64,000 bases of DNA from Otis tarda (lineage: Eukaryota > Chordata > Aves > Otidiformes > Otididae). Below, one piece after another: positions 12,976 through 27,429 of the stretch. The translations under genes were made by a program, and so were the position numbers. Under the pieces are notes generated by a model. The model did no database searches. It saw only the letters and a list, made by a program, of their open reading frames with translations, and was not told where the DNA came from. The stretch lies in NCBI GenBank assembly GCA_026413225.1, contig CM048554.1:97133963-97197962 (forward strand). The letters are read 5' to 3'. Each line of letters begins with the position of its first letter. Position 1 is the first letter of the stretch.

Positions 12976-14227
12976 AAACAAATATTATTTGTTAGGTTTT
13001 CTGACCACAGTTAAAAAGGAAATGGTATCTTTATTGCAGTTTTTTCATATCTTTGACATAAATCCCACTCTGATTCCTCTGATACCTGTTTGATTTTTTT
13101 CCTGTGCTTTCTTTAAACCATTAGTGGGTTACAATAATTGCTTATTGGTCAGGCAGGATAGATTCTCCCAGTAGTTAGTCTTTGTCACATTAGAAAAGCA
13201 GGAGAAACAAATAATCTGACCCTGTGCCATGAAAAAGATGTGAAACGTGGAATGCTGAGGTGAACATCAGTTCACTTCATCTTGACTGTCATGAAAGGCC
13301 TGAGTCTTTCAAGAAACAGACTTGCCTAAATCCTTGTATGTGTGTGTAAAACACGTGTTTTGAGGGATAAAAAGCTTTTTTGATGTTACAGTGATCATGG
13401 GGACTTCTGTAACCATACAGCATTCCCTCTGAATGACACACTACTGTTTTCAGAGTAATTTCAGTTAAAAGTTAGGTCAAAAATGTAGACTGAAACTAAG
13501 TTTAACTCCTTCTTAGGGTTCACTGAACTTAAGATGTAAAATACAACTCCTCTCATCCGATTGCTGCCATAATTTCTTCACTCAAGGGAACAGTCATGGG
13601 ATTCATGGGTGTCTAGAATGTCTTCTGCCTCATTATTTCCTGTAACCACAATGAGCAGCTACTATTGTACCAAAAAAAATCCTAAACTAGTGTAGTTTAG
13701 GTAAGAGCAAAAACTTTTAGTAGGGAAACATAAGAATACATTTTCTGTAGGAAAATTTTGCAAATTCAAACTCAGAAAAAACAGAGCCATTCTTTAAGAC
13801 TTATAAGGCCCTGAACTTGGAGAAGATCTCACCAGGGAAATGGTGAGAAGTCCAGGGCCTGGATAAATGAGTTGCTGTGGATTCGAGGCTGATCTTTGGG
13901 ATTTTTACAGTATGTTGTGATTGTGACACAGTTGTGTAAGGAGTGGGGCTAGACTGAACAGATCTGTGATATACAAGTTTCTGTAAACCACAGAAAGATG
14001 AGGATGCAAAAATTCCAGCATGTAGCTGAGGGAAGTGTTTATATAGGTACAGACAGTGAATGTTTAAGTAGAAGATAAAAGTTATTAAGAGAGTTAGACT
14101 AGAAGTAGAGATACCGTAATGGAGTGATTAATAAAAGACAAATTATAACCCTGATCTCTGTAGAAACTTGTTCTGTTGTTGTTTAGATATTTGGGGTTTT
14201 GTTTGCTTGGTTGTGTTGCTTTTTTAA

Positions 14228-14251
14228 AAACAAACAAACAAACAAACAAAC
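14228..14251. repeat. (CAAA)n microsatellite
   Basis: About six units of AAAC/CAAA in tandem, followed by further A- and C-rich sequence. Confidence 0.9.
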
Positions 14252-17200
14252 CCAAAAAACCCACAAAACTTTGAAAGACAATAAACTGTAGAAGGAGGCA
14301 AATTTTCCCCTTTTTCCAAACCCCTTTTTTTGGCTTGTTTAGCACTTTCTATAAAAATGTAAGGTTGATAGAGGGCAGGAAAACAGGACAAAGACAACTG
14401 CTATTCTGCTGCTTGCTTTAGATTCCAGCTGCAGTTGTTGAAAGTGTGAACCTTTGAAGATGCAACTCAATTAAATGAAATGACACAGTGACTTTTTTTT
14501 TTTCTGTCACCTATGCAGTTTCTTAAGTGAGTTCAGCATTTTACAGACACGTGGAAATATGGTCCCTTTCCCACAGAGCTGGTAGTAAATGTGTTGGAGC
14601 ACACGAGATCAGTAAAATTAGGACAGGAAAAGGAAAGTGAGCGTTCCAAGAAGGATGGGTATAGTTTTGTTGGTTCCTTACTCTGTATCCTGGTCATAAC
14701 AATAACCTGACACTTATTGGTATAGCTTTAAGGCATGCTGTCATCAAGAAAAAGGTACTACTCAACTGGACCGTCACACTAAAATAGAGTGGATTTTTTT
14801 TTTCCCCTCTTATGGATATGGATATCATTCTGCATAGAAGTACTTTGGGTTCAACCAAAGATTACATTCATATCAATGGCAGAATTGGATTTCCTGCTCT
14901 TCCTTCATTCCAGAAACTATGTTCCTCGTAATCCGTGGTGATGATAATGACCATGTTTAAAGTATTGTTTATCTTACATAGGAAAATAATATTTGTCTAA
15001 TAAAAATCAGATTTCTGTACACAAGAGGATCCTTTTGCAATATATTCTCTTTTCAGGGCATTGACATTGTGGGAGATAACAGCTGATATTTTATTCTTTT
15101 GCTCAACTGCAAGTTATGTTTCATTTTTCTAGTTCTTCCGATACACGTAGATGAGTGATTATCAAAACACTAGCATTCAGCATGTAAACAATGACAGATA
15201 AAGCCAAGCTGCTGCTATTACAATTATAAACAAATCAATCTATGTTTCTTCTAAGCACTTCAATTTACTGACAAAAATGATTATTGAAACAAATCATGGT
15301 TTAAGCAGTGGAAGATCACTTGAATGTCATTTTATCCTCAGAGGTAGGGCTTGGGTAGGGGAATATTAGACATTACAATTATGACCTCTACACCTGCATG
15401 GCACCTGACAGGTGTGTAGACTACACAAGCAGCAGTGCTTTACTGTTGTTTTCAACTCTGTATCCTAATGCAGAGCTAAGTTTGCTGTCACACCCTATTT
15501 AAAAAAACCTTCCAGTTCACTTCCTGAAGCCATACAATCTATAACACTAATATTAAGTAATTATTTTAGAGGCCTTGTCCCTGCATGCTTTCCACAGGAC
15601 TAGCCAATGTAGTGAAGGAAGATTTGCATTCTGAACGAGAAAAAGATAGTCCAGGAAACAATGATGGCAAAGATGAGAGGGACAGTGCAAGCCTATGGGA
15701 TATGGACTGCCTTGTAATTATCAGTCGGGGTTTTTTTCCTGCTATGCATTCTTTGAGTATCCCTTTTTACAGATGGGCAAATAATGGTGTCTCTGTCTCT
15801 CTAAGGGAGTCCTATTTAAGCTTACTTAATGTTGAGAACAGAATTGCAGAATTCCTCAATATTGTCAGCTTTAGGAGATTAATTTTTCTTCTGTGCCTGC
15901 ATTTAGCTTGGGTTGTAGTTTCATCTCTCTGATGTTGTTTTGCACAGTCTTCCATAAAATTACATTTATATACCCCAGGATATTGATCACATAATTACTG
16001 AGGCCAACAGTTGTTCACCAAGACAGAACAAGTTTGTGCCATCAAGTGAAAGAAAGAGAAAATTCTGTGAACTCCTGCTGCTCCACGTGATCCAGGCAGA
16101 AATTGTGAGAGTTTGCTGAATGTTGGTTTTTTATACCATTCCTGTCTAATTCTGAGACATTAAATTAGGTTCACAAAGCTCCCTATTCTTTTTTCCTGAG
16201 AAGGCAAGAGTTTCTCTAAAACTTAATGGAGCTTAGTTTTAGTTCTATATAAATTCTATTTAGTTCTGTGTTTTTGTGCAAATGGTAGTCATCTAACAAT
16301 TGACTGCTATTGTAGCCAAACAACTCAAGTATAGATCGATTTGATAGATTTATTACTGAATGCTATCAGAGCTCTAGTAAGACCAGATATTGAGACTATG
16401 ACATCTTAGGACACTATGAGGTTCTTTGATGTAAATGGAAAATTCTGAACACATTCTGCGTTAAACTGTATGAAAATAGGACAGACCTGGAAGTGAATGC
16501 TGTCACTGCCAGACACTAAGGACGGAATATTGATAGCCTTCAATGTCAGTTATTACAAATGCTGAATTTTAATGTTCTATCATCTCTGAGATGAGCTAAA
16601 TACAGAAACTAAACAAAAACTTCAAAGTAAAATTCAGCTTTGCTGAATTATGTCTGTATCTCAATAACCTTTCTGATTAGAAAGGTTCAGAAACGGGAGG
16701 CAAGAAATGGAAACTTTGGAATCTTTACTGCTCTGAATGTCAGGTTGAATTTGAACATCCCAGAAATGAAATATCTTCTCTTTATTTTCCCATACCCAGA
16801 CCTGAGTATTCGTACAAGACTCCTGCAAGATTTATAATTTTAGCTGACAAGTCATAAGCACAGACAATGATTCAGTGCCCTGTGTAGCCGCAAAGCATCA
16901 CTGACATTCTTCAGAATGAGCATGAACTTGCTGCTACAGTCATCATCATGCATTGTGCAGAGATAATCCATTTGCACTGCAATTGTAGAGCTCCTCTATT
17001 GAGATTTAGTCTGTTTTCCTTATTAGTATGAAAAGATATTTTAATTCTGATTTAGTCAGAGAATACCTAGGAAGGGTGACAGCTCTTGAATGCAATTTTC
17101 ATAGATCACTCTCCACTGAGATGCTTCTGGTTCTCATTTCTGTATTCTAAATAATCCATTTATGGGATAGTTTTATAAATATCATCAGAGATCACATTTG

Positions 17201-18350
17201 GCACTGTCAACATTTAATTAAGAGACATTCCAAACAAAACAATTTTTTTCTAAAGGATTTTCATGTTTGGATGTAATTATATTTAAGGTTTAAACAAAGT
17301 GGACTCTGAAATTTTGCTTAGGATATTTGAGAATAGAAAGACTCATAGACTGAGATTCGATTTGATTTTGAAAAATAAATGTAAGTGTTGCTAACTGTTT
17401 CAAGTGACTGAGATGTGGTTAGTACAGTCAGTGAATCTTAGAAAGCTGAACTGGAGTTCAGTTCAGTTGACTAAAGAGATGTTAAGTGAAACACCAGATT
17501 TTTCTATGCATACTAGAAACCCTAGATTATCCTATGGATGCTGAAGGGCTAGAAGATATGATTCAAGTATCCTCACCAGGGAGGGTATCCTACGGAATCT
17601 AAAATGGTACCATATACATGTGTTCAGGCAGCTAAGTGTCTGTGCTACAAAGCTCCACTGATGGTGGGGATGTCACATGTGTTTGTATATGTATCAAAAC
17701 ACTTCCATTTAGGCATTTGCTGAATGAACTGAATCCCATCCCTAATACATTTTTTGTCTCTTGTGAAAAAGCTCTCTAAGCTTGTGAAATCTCTGTCAAA
17801 TTTTTTTTTTTGTAGGGAAGTCAAAGGTGTGACTATAGCTTGTGTAGGTGTAGAGGAGCAGGCTTTAAAATGGCTTGCTGTGGTGCAGATACTAGAGTAG
17901 CTTTGCCAGCACAGAGTTCAGCACTGCGAAACTATATTGGCCACTGCTCTGCTGACATTTACACTGCTAGTATAACTTTTTTTGGTAACCATGGAGGTCC
18001 ACTGTACTAGGTGCAAGCAACAACTTCTGCATGCTACAGTTGTCATAGTTCTGAAACCATGTTATGAATCCATTGGTGGACCGTCTCAGGCACCACACCT
18101 TGAATTTAGTTGGATGAGCAGTTGAGTAACTTGAGAAATGTGAAGTGACACTTGATTGTCATAAAGCACACTCTTTATTGCACAGTGTGGAAGGAGTATG
18201 ACTAGTCAAGTAGAGTGGAAAGTAGGCCAGCATGTACTCAGTGAAGACAGGCAGCTCACTCGGTTATAACTGCAATTTCTTTTAAGGTGTTATAATTAGA
18301 ATGGATCCCAAGCATGCCCTTCTCACATCAGCTGATGACTGTAAATCAGT

Positions 18351-18432
18351 GCAGATAGGATTATAAGCTCTTTTTTAAGAGATTTATTTATAAGGATTAT
18401 AACTGCAGATAGTATTATAAGCTCTTTTTTCT
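18351..18432. repeat. Direct repeat with 54-bp period
   Basis: The block beginning GCAGATAGGATTATAAGCTC at 18351 recurs at 18405 with one change, and both copies are followed by T6. The intervening sequence carries a third partial ATAAGGATTATAA copy. It looks like a local imperfect tandem duplication. Confidence 0.8.
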
Positions 18433-21400
18433 GTTGTATCTTCTCATAAGAAAATATAAGGAGACAGAGGTCATCTCAAGGCCCCAGTGGACACTGCCTT
18501 TTAAAAGAATATTTCACGATGTTCCCAATCAGTGTAAGACCCGAAAATGGAATTTCCACCAATGCAGTGCCTTGAAGAACCATGGCAACTATAGGACAAG
18601 CAGCAGCTCTTACAGAACTATGAATAGATATCTGATACTCTCATCAGCTAAGTTAACAAAGAATTATTAGTTTCATGCTGTCTACACTTTAAAAAATTAT
18701 ATGCAGGAAACTATTATCTTTTAAAAATACATATATTTTTGGTGAATTCTAGTGCAAATTTTGGAGGCAGTGGGTAGAAGTAAAACTACAAGTGTGCTTT
18801 TAGTTACTCAGTTATGCAATTTACATCTATAATTGTATTAAACTTGCTATAGATGTGAAAGGAGACTTTTCAATCACATTTGTCACATAAGATAGAGCTT
18901 ACACCACTCAGACTACTAGCAATGAGTAAAAAGGGGTCACAGCCTTGTAAGCCTCTCCTCATCCAGTTGATCTGCTCTTGCTGTTTTGGCCAGATGCAGC
19001 CTTCCTGAATCCAAAGTCAGCCAGTGTCCTTTGGAACAATTCTTAACTTTTTTTTCTGTACATTTCTACTTCATTTGGATGTTTCCTGAGCATATAATTT
19101 TGGTTGTTTCCATTTGATTAAATGTGCTTTATTCATTTTTCCCTGCATCTCTCAGCTCAGCTAAAGAGAACAGAAGTATTTAGTTTACAAAAAATTGAAC
19201 ACCAAAAGTTTACCTCTGTGTTTGCATGAGTTAGAAACACTAGAGAGTCACCATTGTAAAATCAAAGCTAGAGAAGTCCAGCCTTACTAATAATTCTGTG
19301 CTTTTTCATGCTTTAACTCAAAACACCAAAAGAAAGGTATTGTGAAAACTGTGAAGAGGTGGAGCACTACCTGGTTAAGTACATGTTTATTAAATCTGTT
19401 AACAACTTTGTGAAGTATATGAAAGGCTCTAGATGGAAATTTCTTCCCTAGTAATAGGACAGGTGTTGACTGAATTAACGAATTGTTTCTGTGAGCAGTG
19501 GACAATACTTTGGCTGAGCTTGTTTTGAGGAATTATGAGGTATATTTATTGATGGAAGGTTTACTGCCATTAATAAATAAGATTTCACATCCAGATTTTT
19601 CTTTCCTTGTTTTTTTCTTTGTCTTTTTTTTCTTCTTCTTCCATGACCTGTAATATTTTAACTAATACATCATTTAAATATGATGTTTTCAAATGACAGC
19701 ATGCTGTTGTATATTTTGTTTTGTTTTCTGCTAAGTCCTCCAGTGTAATTTTCATTAACACTTGGTGCAACCTATGAAGTGACAGAATTATTAGCTAATG
19801 CTTGTCACCTTCTTAAGCTCAAATATTATATTGGACTTAATACATGTGTAAAAAACTTCTGAACAGTGATTCACACCATTAAATTGCCATAAAAGGTTGC
19901 CTGCTCATCTCCTTTTGAAGCAGAAAGGGTTCACTGGTATAATAGATTTTCTATGATCTACAGTGACAGGTTTATAGGTTTTAAGCATCAAAAGGCTTTT
20001 TTCTAGTTCTGCATTACAGGTACAATCACTTTAAGACCACTAAAAACAGTTAAATTGCTGAAGCTCTCATATGTGAAGCAGTATTACAGCTCAGTGATAT
20101 TATGTTAAATGAGAAACCAAAGGTAGAGTGAACTCCAGGGAGATAATAAAAACTAAGTGTATTATTTGGAATTAGTACATACAAACTATTTCTGAATCTC
20201 CCTTTGCAGTCCTATCAATAGTTGTGTTCTTGTAAACAGCCATAAGGAATTTCTATGAAATCATAATCTGTATGGGCCCATTAATGGAAAACACTTTATT
20301 CTTATTCTTTGAGGTAAGACTATTAAATAGAAAAGGCTCAGTTGCAGCATATCCACCAGTATCCTATTCATGCACTAATGAAATGTGGGACATTTGGGTA
20401 TGTGTCAGAATAACTAGAAACACTTAGAGTCTTCACTTACTTTTTTATTACTTGCTTTAGTTTCATACTAAACTACATACTTTAGTTTCATTTTTCACAG
20501 ACAGTTAAATCAAATAGAATTACTTTAGATTTACCCATCCACTGTAGTCAGATGGAAGAAAAAGATAATAAAACACTCTTGCTTATTCTGCAGTGTTTTA
20601 CATTTTTGTGTCTAGTTTTGATCCCTTTGAAGCATATTTAGTCTTGTAAGTTCTTTAGTTTTCTCTCAGTGCCTAAGAGAAAAAAAAATGTGTTATTTAA
20701 ACTCTTGTCCTTTATCATTAGATAGCCTGTCCACAGGATGGGAACATTGACCTGCTGAGGAAATTCTTTTAAAGAAAGTCTGTATAGCTGTAGGTTGTAA
20801 ATGAATTCTCCTGTTTTCATGATTATGGCGCCGTATTCTCACTCCTTTTTAAAGACCTTTCTTGACATCAGCAGTAATCTGACGTTTAGCTTTAGACAGT
20901 AAACAGATGTTTAGCCTTTAAGCCTTAGACAGTAGCTTAAAGTTGAAAATTGAAAGGGAAGGCTGTGAGAGGATGGATGCATTTATATAAGTAAAAGTCT
21001 TCTATAACCAAAGGAAAAATAAAGTTAGGGTTTACCTAGAGGTATCGGAGTGCCGTAGTACCTTTATCATTCTTATTGGCTCTGAATAATTAGCTCTTTT
21101 CTTTGATAAAACAGGAGGAAATCTTTATGAGAGACACTGGCTCTCAGTAGGCTACACCTGGTTATAGAAATTAACCTCAACCATAAAAAAATAAAAGTTT
21201 GTACCACAATTCCTTTTTTCCCCTTTGTATGTTGAGCTTCCATTGCACTTATAATATGAACTCAGTCGAGGGAGAGTTAAGTTCTCTTTAGAGTAAATCC
21301 CTCCATGTGTTCAGTGAAGTTGATACATTTAATGTAAGCACTGTTGCATCATATGTAATGAAGCAGATAGCAGAGACGAGGTTAATCTATAATGGAGAGA

Positions 21401-24400
21401 TCTACTGCCATTTCAGGACAGAGGATATTTTACCAGTGCATTAAGATGAACTGTTTCATCTGGAACATAGGAGGCAATGGAGCATCTGTGTAGAAAGCAG
21501 TTATTCCAAGTTTGGTTTTTGTTTTTTTTTTCTGAGAGCAATTTTTTTTTCCTGCTCCGAAACTCTGACACAGTTCACCTTAGATAAAGGCTGTATCTAT
21601 GCTGATGGTGGAGTGCCAGGTCAGGAAAAGGCTCAGGTCCGACTCCTTGACTCAGCTGTTCAGAAGCATGCTGCTGTTCTTGAAGAAAAGCTATAAATGT
21701 TGTCTAAGCAGCCTAGATTTACACTGTCTACAAATCCCATTAACTTTTGCAGCAGGCAACCTTGGGGCTGTCTCATACCAGGGAAGTCAGGAGCTACAAA
21801 AATGTGTGCCATATAGGCCAGGCGCAAAGTATTCCAACCATTCATACTGCATGTCGGTTTATGTCTTGATTTGAGCTTAATAGTGATACAGGTCTTGTTT
21901 ATAGTTCCCTGCAGATCTCCAAGTCTGGACCTAGTCATGGCCTTTGGTCCTCACAGCACAGAAGCCAAGGAGGTTTGGACTTGGGCATATTCTGCATACA
22001 GATGCCTGAAATGTGCTGTCAAAGCAAGCACAACCCTTTACACTGGCATTAAGAGATGCTATTCTGAAAGTGTCCCCAGCAGCAGTGGCTCAACATTAGT
22101 CACTTTTTGAACAACTAAATATAGATTCTCCAAGAAACCTTCAAAGTCATGTTGGAAACCAGACAGAGGATCTGCTCAGCAGATTCAACTGATGGCTGCT
22201 AGTTTGCCAATAAAGACTGAGATGGAGAAATTAAGTGAATATAACGCCATCGGCAGTCTAAACAGAGAAATTCAAACTATTAGTCACAAGAACATGCACA
22301 GATAGAACTTGTATAGTGGGCACACCAACCTGCCAGCTCCCTCTTGTTATAGGCAAATCTCTGTAGATCACCATAGATATTTATTATTCTCCAAAAATCT
22401 AATCCTAGTTGCCCAGCAACTGCAGCAGCTTTGTTACATGTGTTCAATACAAACTACTACTGTATTTTTTTCTTGCCTTAAAATTAATTGTGAGAACATT
22501 CATCATCTTAAATTTAGTTGTTCTTTATTATAGTTTTCTTCAGCAGTACAGATTCTCTGTACTGAACAAGCTGTGTGAATTCTTACCAAAATATTCCACA
22601 GGCAAAATTTGCCAAAAAAAGTCCTAAGAGCAGCAGCAGACATAAGTGACAGAAGGCTTGTATAAGAAAGTTTAATTTTGTTAAAGTATTATATATGAAA
22701 TTTGTAAGACACCATCTTTCTATCAGGAACTAAGTAATAGATGAGGATAGAGAAAAATTCTATTAAATTAATTTGATATGTACCCTTCCCCTTTATAGGA
22801 CGTAAAATGTAGACTCAACACTAAATGATTATAGAAGGCTGCCATTTTTTATAGTATAAAAATAGATCTGTTAATTTACACAAACTGATGAGAGATGGAT
22901 TAATCAGACTGTGTTTTGATTTCGATTAGGTTTCTGTTAGGAATCACATCTGAGATGAAAACATAGCTAGAGTTCAGGACTCATCACGCTGAAATCTCTG
23001 AGCTGATCTTGTGAGAGATTTGGCCGAGCTGAAAGGCATTTTGCAACACTAAACCCAGTACAGTTGAAATATGTAGTGGTTTCTTGAGTTTTCTGCTAGC
23101 TTGGAATTAATCTTAAAATAGCCATTTTTCCTTACTAATCTATAGATGAATCTGAACATGTACTGAGATCTGTTCCTGTAGAGACTGGAATACTTAAAAA
23201 ATAGATGTGGCTTTTGTTTTACTTTGAATCCAAGTTGTGTAGTAGAAATCCTAAGAAACCTGTCTTTGCAAAAAGAGCTGGGACCAGTTCTTATTACAGC
23301 ATTTCTAGTAGTTAAAAATAGAAAATAATTTTCTTTCTGACATTTATGTGTCTTAAAACTTCATGATTAATCAGCGCATATGGAAACAGAAGACTTGATA
23401 CTGCAGCAAACATAGTAGTAACCAAATACAATGGTAACTAAAGATACATCTGCTATGGGTTTTGTGACCTTTTTGGTTGCCTTGGCTTTACTAGCAATTT
23501 AAAAATTTATGTATTTAATAGAGTGCAATTTCTAGACACACTTCATTCAATTCTGATGACTGGAAAGTAAACAGTCTCTCAAGGCTTTGAGAAAATGATT
23601 GTGTTAATTTCCTAAAATTCTAAGGACTTGCTCAACAAAGGAGAGGCTGCAAGGAACTTTCCTGTAATAGATTATTTTTCATAGAATATGAGATGTCTTC
23701 CCTTTTATTCTGATTCAGTAACGTCAGAGACTTCTCTATGGAGTCACCAATGGAGAAAGTTTTACCAGATACTGTTACTTTCTTTAGCACCAGAAACAGC
23801 TCAGTGATCGGTAAAATCCTGATGTGATAGCCCTTTCTCTATCCTGTCAGTAGAGCAGAAAAAACATTATTTTACCTAAGCAAAATGCAAGTACTCAATT
23901 TAGTGTTTGAGATGAATTCTTAATGAACAGCAATAAACAAGGGAGGGGGGTGGATCTGTGCAATAATATCAGTAGGAATGCATTGAGTGAATATATGAGA
24001 GAACCTGGCTATTGCATTCTTTAATTCAGTGTCCACAAAAGCAGTAGTACAAGTTACTTCTCTGTTTTATCTATAAAACCATAGTGTTTAATTTTTAAGT
24101 TCATTGAATTTGTAGTCATCTCACATTCCTTGAATTTGAAGCTTCCTTCTCTGAGAGATAAGGAGATTTCAGGGAAATGTGAGGCAAGACAAAGGTAAAA
24201 ATTTCATTTGATTAATTGAACTTATCTTCTGCACATGAGGGAGTAGATGCTTCTCAGAACCTTGCAAGTATAATGTTGTTTTTACCAACTAGCAATTTTA
24301 GTGCCAGTGTTGCCCCATCTTGCTCCTTTTCTTTTTCTTCCCTGCTTTCAAGGACATACAAGGTAACTTTTAATCACATCAGAAAAGTCAGCTTGGCGGA

Positions 24401-24544
24401 CTTAATTTACAATAGATACTGTTTGTCTTACACTTGATCGTTAATAGTCCATAGTTTGTCCATAGCAAGGCTTCAGACACTAAAGATAGACTTCATCATG
24501 CCTAGCTTTGGAGATTTATGGTGATATCCATATGGGAACTAGCT

Positions 24545-25010
24545 AACTAGTGCAGCCCAGTAAGTACGATGTCTGCCCTTAGCAGGGGGATGCCCTGGCT
24601 GCGCGCTGACCTCACAGTGCAGGGTCTCAGCCTCGCCGTGGCCTGAGCTGGGTGTCATTGGTTTAACCAGTCACTGCTGCCTCCTCTGCTCCAGCTTCAG
24701 CTCTGGGGGTGGCCCAGCTGGGGGAGGGGGGGTGACACACACACCACTGACTGGCACTGCCCAGGGGCTGGGGGTCACTGCCAAGGTGCAGCTGGCAGCC
24801 CACGAGAAGAAAACGGGCTGCGATTGAGAAATGTATAAAAAGAACCAAAGCAGAGCCCAGAGAAAGAAATGTGACACTTTTTCTGATGAAGACCTGAGGA
24901 TGCTGACAGCTCACTGTGACCCCCCTTAGAACCTCCCACCTCCATCCGTCTTGAGGAGGACTGAAGATGCCATCTCAGGACCCAGTAGGACACAGGACGG
25001 ATGAGCATAA
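24545..25010 (+). mobile_element. GC-rich island, possible solo LTR or other promoter-like repeat
   Basis: A sharply bounded GC-rich segment of about 470 bp within AT-rich DNA. It contains a TATA-box-like TGTATAAAAAG near 24833 and then a GATGAAGACCTGAGGATGCT segment. The GC shift and single strong TATA box fit a solo LTR of another retrovirus family, with + orientation inferred from the TATA box. I cannot define TG..CA ends or a target-site duplication. A small CpG-poor promoter or an unclassified repeat remains possible. Open frames on the - strand here are byproducts of GC-rich sequence. Confidence 0.35.
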
Positions 25011-26409
25011 CAGCTAAGAAAAGGAACAGATACGAGGAAGACTTTATTGTATAACAATTTTAACTACATTAATTAACGAGGCATTCCTGTATTATTTAGA
25101 TACTATGTGCTACGAGACCCTTAAAACACTGATTTCTTGGCACCGTATAAATAGTGTTTTCTCTTTTGCCTGTGGCAGGATTTGGAGTCTGGTAATAGAC
25201 AGAAAAATAGATGGGTTTAGGGTGTGATTCATCTCAAGGAATGCATCTAAAATTATTCAGATAAATCATGTAATAGAAGTTCCTCTCTCTCCATCCGCCA
25301 TAAAGCAAATCTGAATCATTTTGTGTCTCCCTGCTCTCATCTAAGTGCCTTCATCTGGGTCTGTGAAATCTATACTTTACTTATGTTTTTCATGAATTTT
25401 GCCACTCTGAGGGACAAAATACCCTCTGGGCTAGCTTTCTATCTAGTAGTTAGGACATTTGCTAATACATAGAAGACACAGATATTGAGTCCTAGACAGA
25501 GGGAAAAATGAACCTGGGTCTCCCGCTGGCTGAAACGGTATTATAATTGCTTTGTAGCGTAAAAGATGAACAGTGGCATTACCGTCACCTCTGTGGCACT
25601 GCTGTAAAGGAAAATAATGACCCCTGTTTAGTTCTTTGAAAGTGCAATTGTACATGTCAACACACAGCAGAAAATTCTGGCCTTCAGCTTCCAGGCAGAT
25701 GGATCTGCATGCGATCCTTAATCGGACAACTGGCAGCTGAGGAGGGGTCAGTGTCCCAGCCCCTGTCTTCCCTGGTTTCTATTATCTAGCATTAGATAGG
25801 TGGTTGCTTCCTATATAGGTTCTGGATTATTATTTGAAAAATCTTAATTTCTCAACTACTGATCCCGTATTAGAGATGCGGAAAGCCACAGTATAGGAAT
25901 TTAGTCATGATTACTGTAGTGGAGATGGTGCTCAATCAGTGATTCCCTGAATTATGTAAAAGACCAAAAAGCACACTATTCATTATTTAGCAAGCTGATT
26001 TTTTAGATAGCTATTTTTACATTGGTTTTGATTATTTCAAGCCCGGTATCTCTGACTGTACATTTTTCAGACTAAATTAGAGGTTTAACCCATTAAAGCT
26101 GTATTATCTTTTTTGCTTCTTTTATAGATGTAATGCAACTGATACACAACCCGATGTTTGCATAATCTTTCCTGCATTTCATTTCCAAATGTATCTCCTC
26201 TTTTCTCTTCTTACAAATGTTTTCTCAGCCCATGTCAAAAAATGGTACATTCTTTTAACTACATACAATTTCTTAGTGTTAAAAGATAACCTAAATTCTA
26301 TTCTTCTCTATATCTGTAGTACAGCTGAAGTCATAATAGTCAAAATCCTGTTGCCATACGCAAGTATTCTGAGGTTTCTAGCCAGGTGACAGCCTTCTTC
26401 ATTAGACTA
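25011..26409. other. Non-coding intronic stretch
   Basis: Unique AT-rich sequence with no supported feature. A second TATA-like CCGTATAAATAG lies near 25143, without other promoter evidence. Confidence 0.45.
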
Positions 26410-27429
26410 CTATTCTGGTTTTGTTTAGTGAGGGGGGACCTAAGGTGGCAGCTTCTGTAGGAAACTGCTAGAAGTTGCTCCCCTTTGTTTAGTGGACTCG
26501 GCCAGGCCTGGGGCGGACCTGCAGCTGGCCAAGGCCGAGCGATTGGTAGCAGAATGTTCCGTGATAATGCCTCTGCGATGACATATTTAAGAAGGGGAAA
26601 ACAGAAAAAAAAAAAAGAGAGAAGAGAAGATGTGAAGCAGCTGAGCTGGGGCAGAGGGGGAGGCACAGGCCTCATGGGCCTTGCAGGCCTCACTGTCTGG
26701 CCTCTTGCCAGGCAGCCGACTGGGCCCGACTCGTCCCGGCTCGGCTGCAAGAAGTGGAGAGGAGATGAGAAGTTGAAGTGAATAAGATGTAAAAAGGATC
26801 CTGAGAGACACCTACTACCCTGTTGTGAGGAACAGCTGCAGATGCCAAGGTCAGTGAAGAAGGAGGGGGAGGAGTAATGCGGCTCCTGGCCAAGATTCCC
26901 CTGCAGCCTGTGGTGACGACCATGGTGGAGCAGGTTGTCCCCCTGCAGCCCATGGAGGTCCACAGAGGAGCAGAGATCCACTTGGAGCCCGTGAAGGACC
27001 CCACACCAGGGCAGGTGGATGCCTGAAGGCGGCTGTGGCCCGTGGAGGGCCCGCTGGGACAGCCATTCTGGAGAGACTGCACTCCATGGAAGAGATGATG
27101 ACCCATGCCAGAGCAGTTTCAGGAAGGACTTTGGTGTACAGGTGGGACCCCACACCAGAGCAGGGGAGGAATGTGAGGAGTTCTTCCCCCGACCATGAAG
27201 CAGCGGTGTAAAACAACGCGTGATGAACTGACCGCAACCCCTATTCCCTCTTCCCCCTGTGCTGCTTGGGGTGGGGGGAAGGTAGTAGAGATAATGTTAA
27301 GCTTGGGAAGAGGGAGGGGTGGAGGTTTTAAGGTTTTTCCTTATATTATCTCTCCCTATTCTCTCGCAGGGTGGGGGAAGTGAGAGAGAGACTGCGTAGT
27401 CTGGTCCTGATCGGGGCTGAACTATGACA
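26410..27429 (+). mobile_element. Solo LTR of an avian endogenous retrovirus (copy A)
   Basis: A GC-rich element of about 1 kb. Its 3' end (GGGGCTGAACTATGACA) matches the terminus of the LTR at 29860-30815 and of the provirus LTR at 55315-55737. A TATA-like CATATTTAAGAAGG near 26580 is followed by an A run and then a long body shared with copy B at high identity from about 26620. Relative to copy B it lacks roughly 100-125 bp in the R/U5 part near 27325, including the AATAAA signal. No internal retroviral genes flank it, so it is a solo LTR. The 5' boundary is approximate, and no target-site duplication could be confirmed. Confidence 0.8.
26877..27026 (+). other. Short sense frame inside LTR A (49 codons)
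   Basis: An ATG-started frame beginning MRLLAKIPLQPVVTTMVEQ and ending at TGA. The same frame, start and stop are present in LTR B, where it is three codons shorter because of an in-frame indel. The frame contains internally repetitive PLQPV/PLQPM units. I know of no assigned function. It may be only a consequence of a repetitive GC-rich LTR body. Confidence 0.3.

Larger units (their letters stand above)
12976..24540. other. Non-coding intronic stretch
   Basis: This is a long unique AT-rich region. I see no exon with a recognisable protein match, no RNA gene and no clear interspersed repeat. Small features are a (CAAA)n run near 14228-14251 and a spaced direct repeat at 18351-18432. The 115-codon frame at 15585-15932 starts with ATG but shows no domain and is judged chance. 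The areas near 15060-15250 and 16840-17000 have a texture resembling conserved non-coding DNA, which is unproven. Confidence 0.45.

Noticed and set aside
15585-15932. 115-codon plus-strand frame with ATG
   Set aside because: No domain, no splice or promoter context; the second half has the composition of random AT-rich translation.
24663-25008. Three overlapping minus-strand frames
   Set aside because: They lie in a GC-rich, stop-poor segment and overlap in different frames with low-complexity products.
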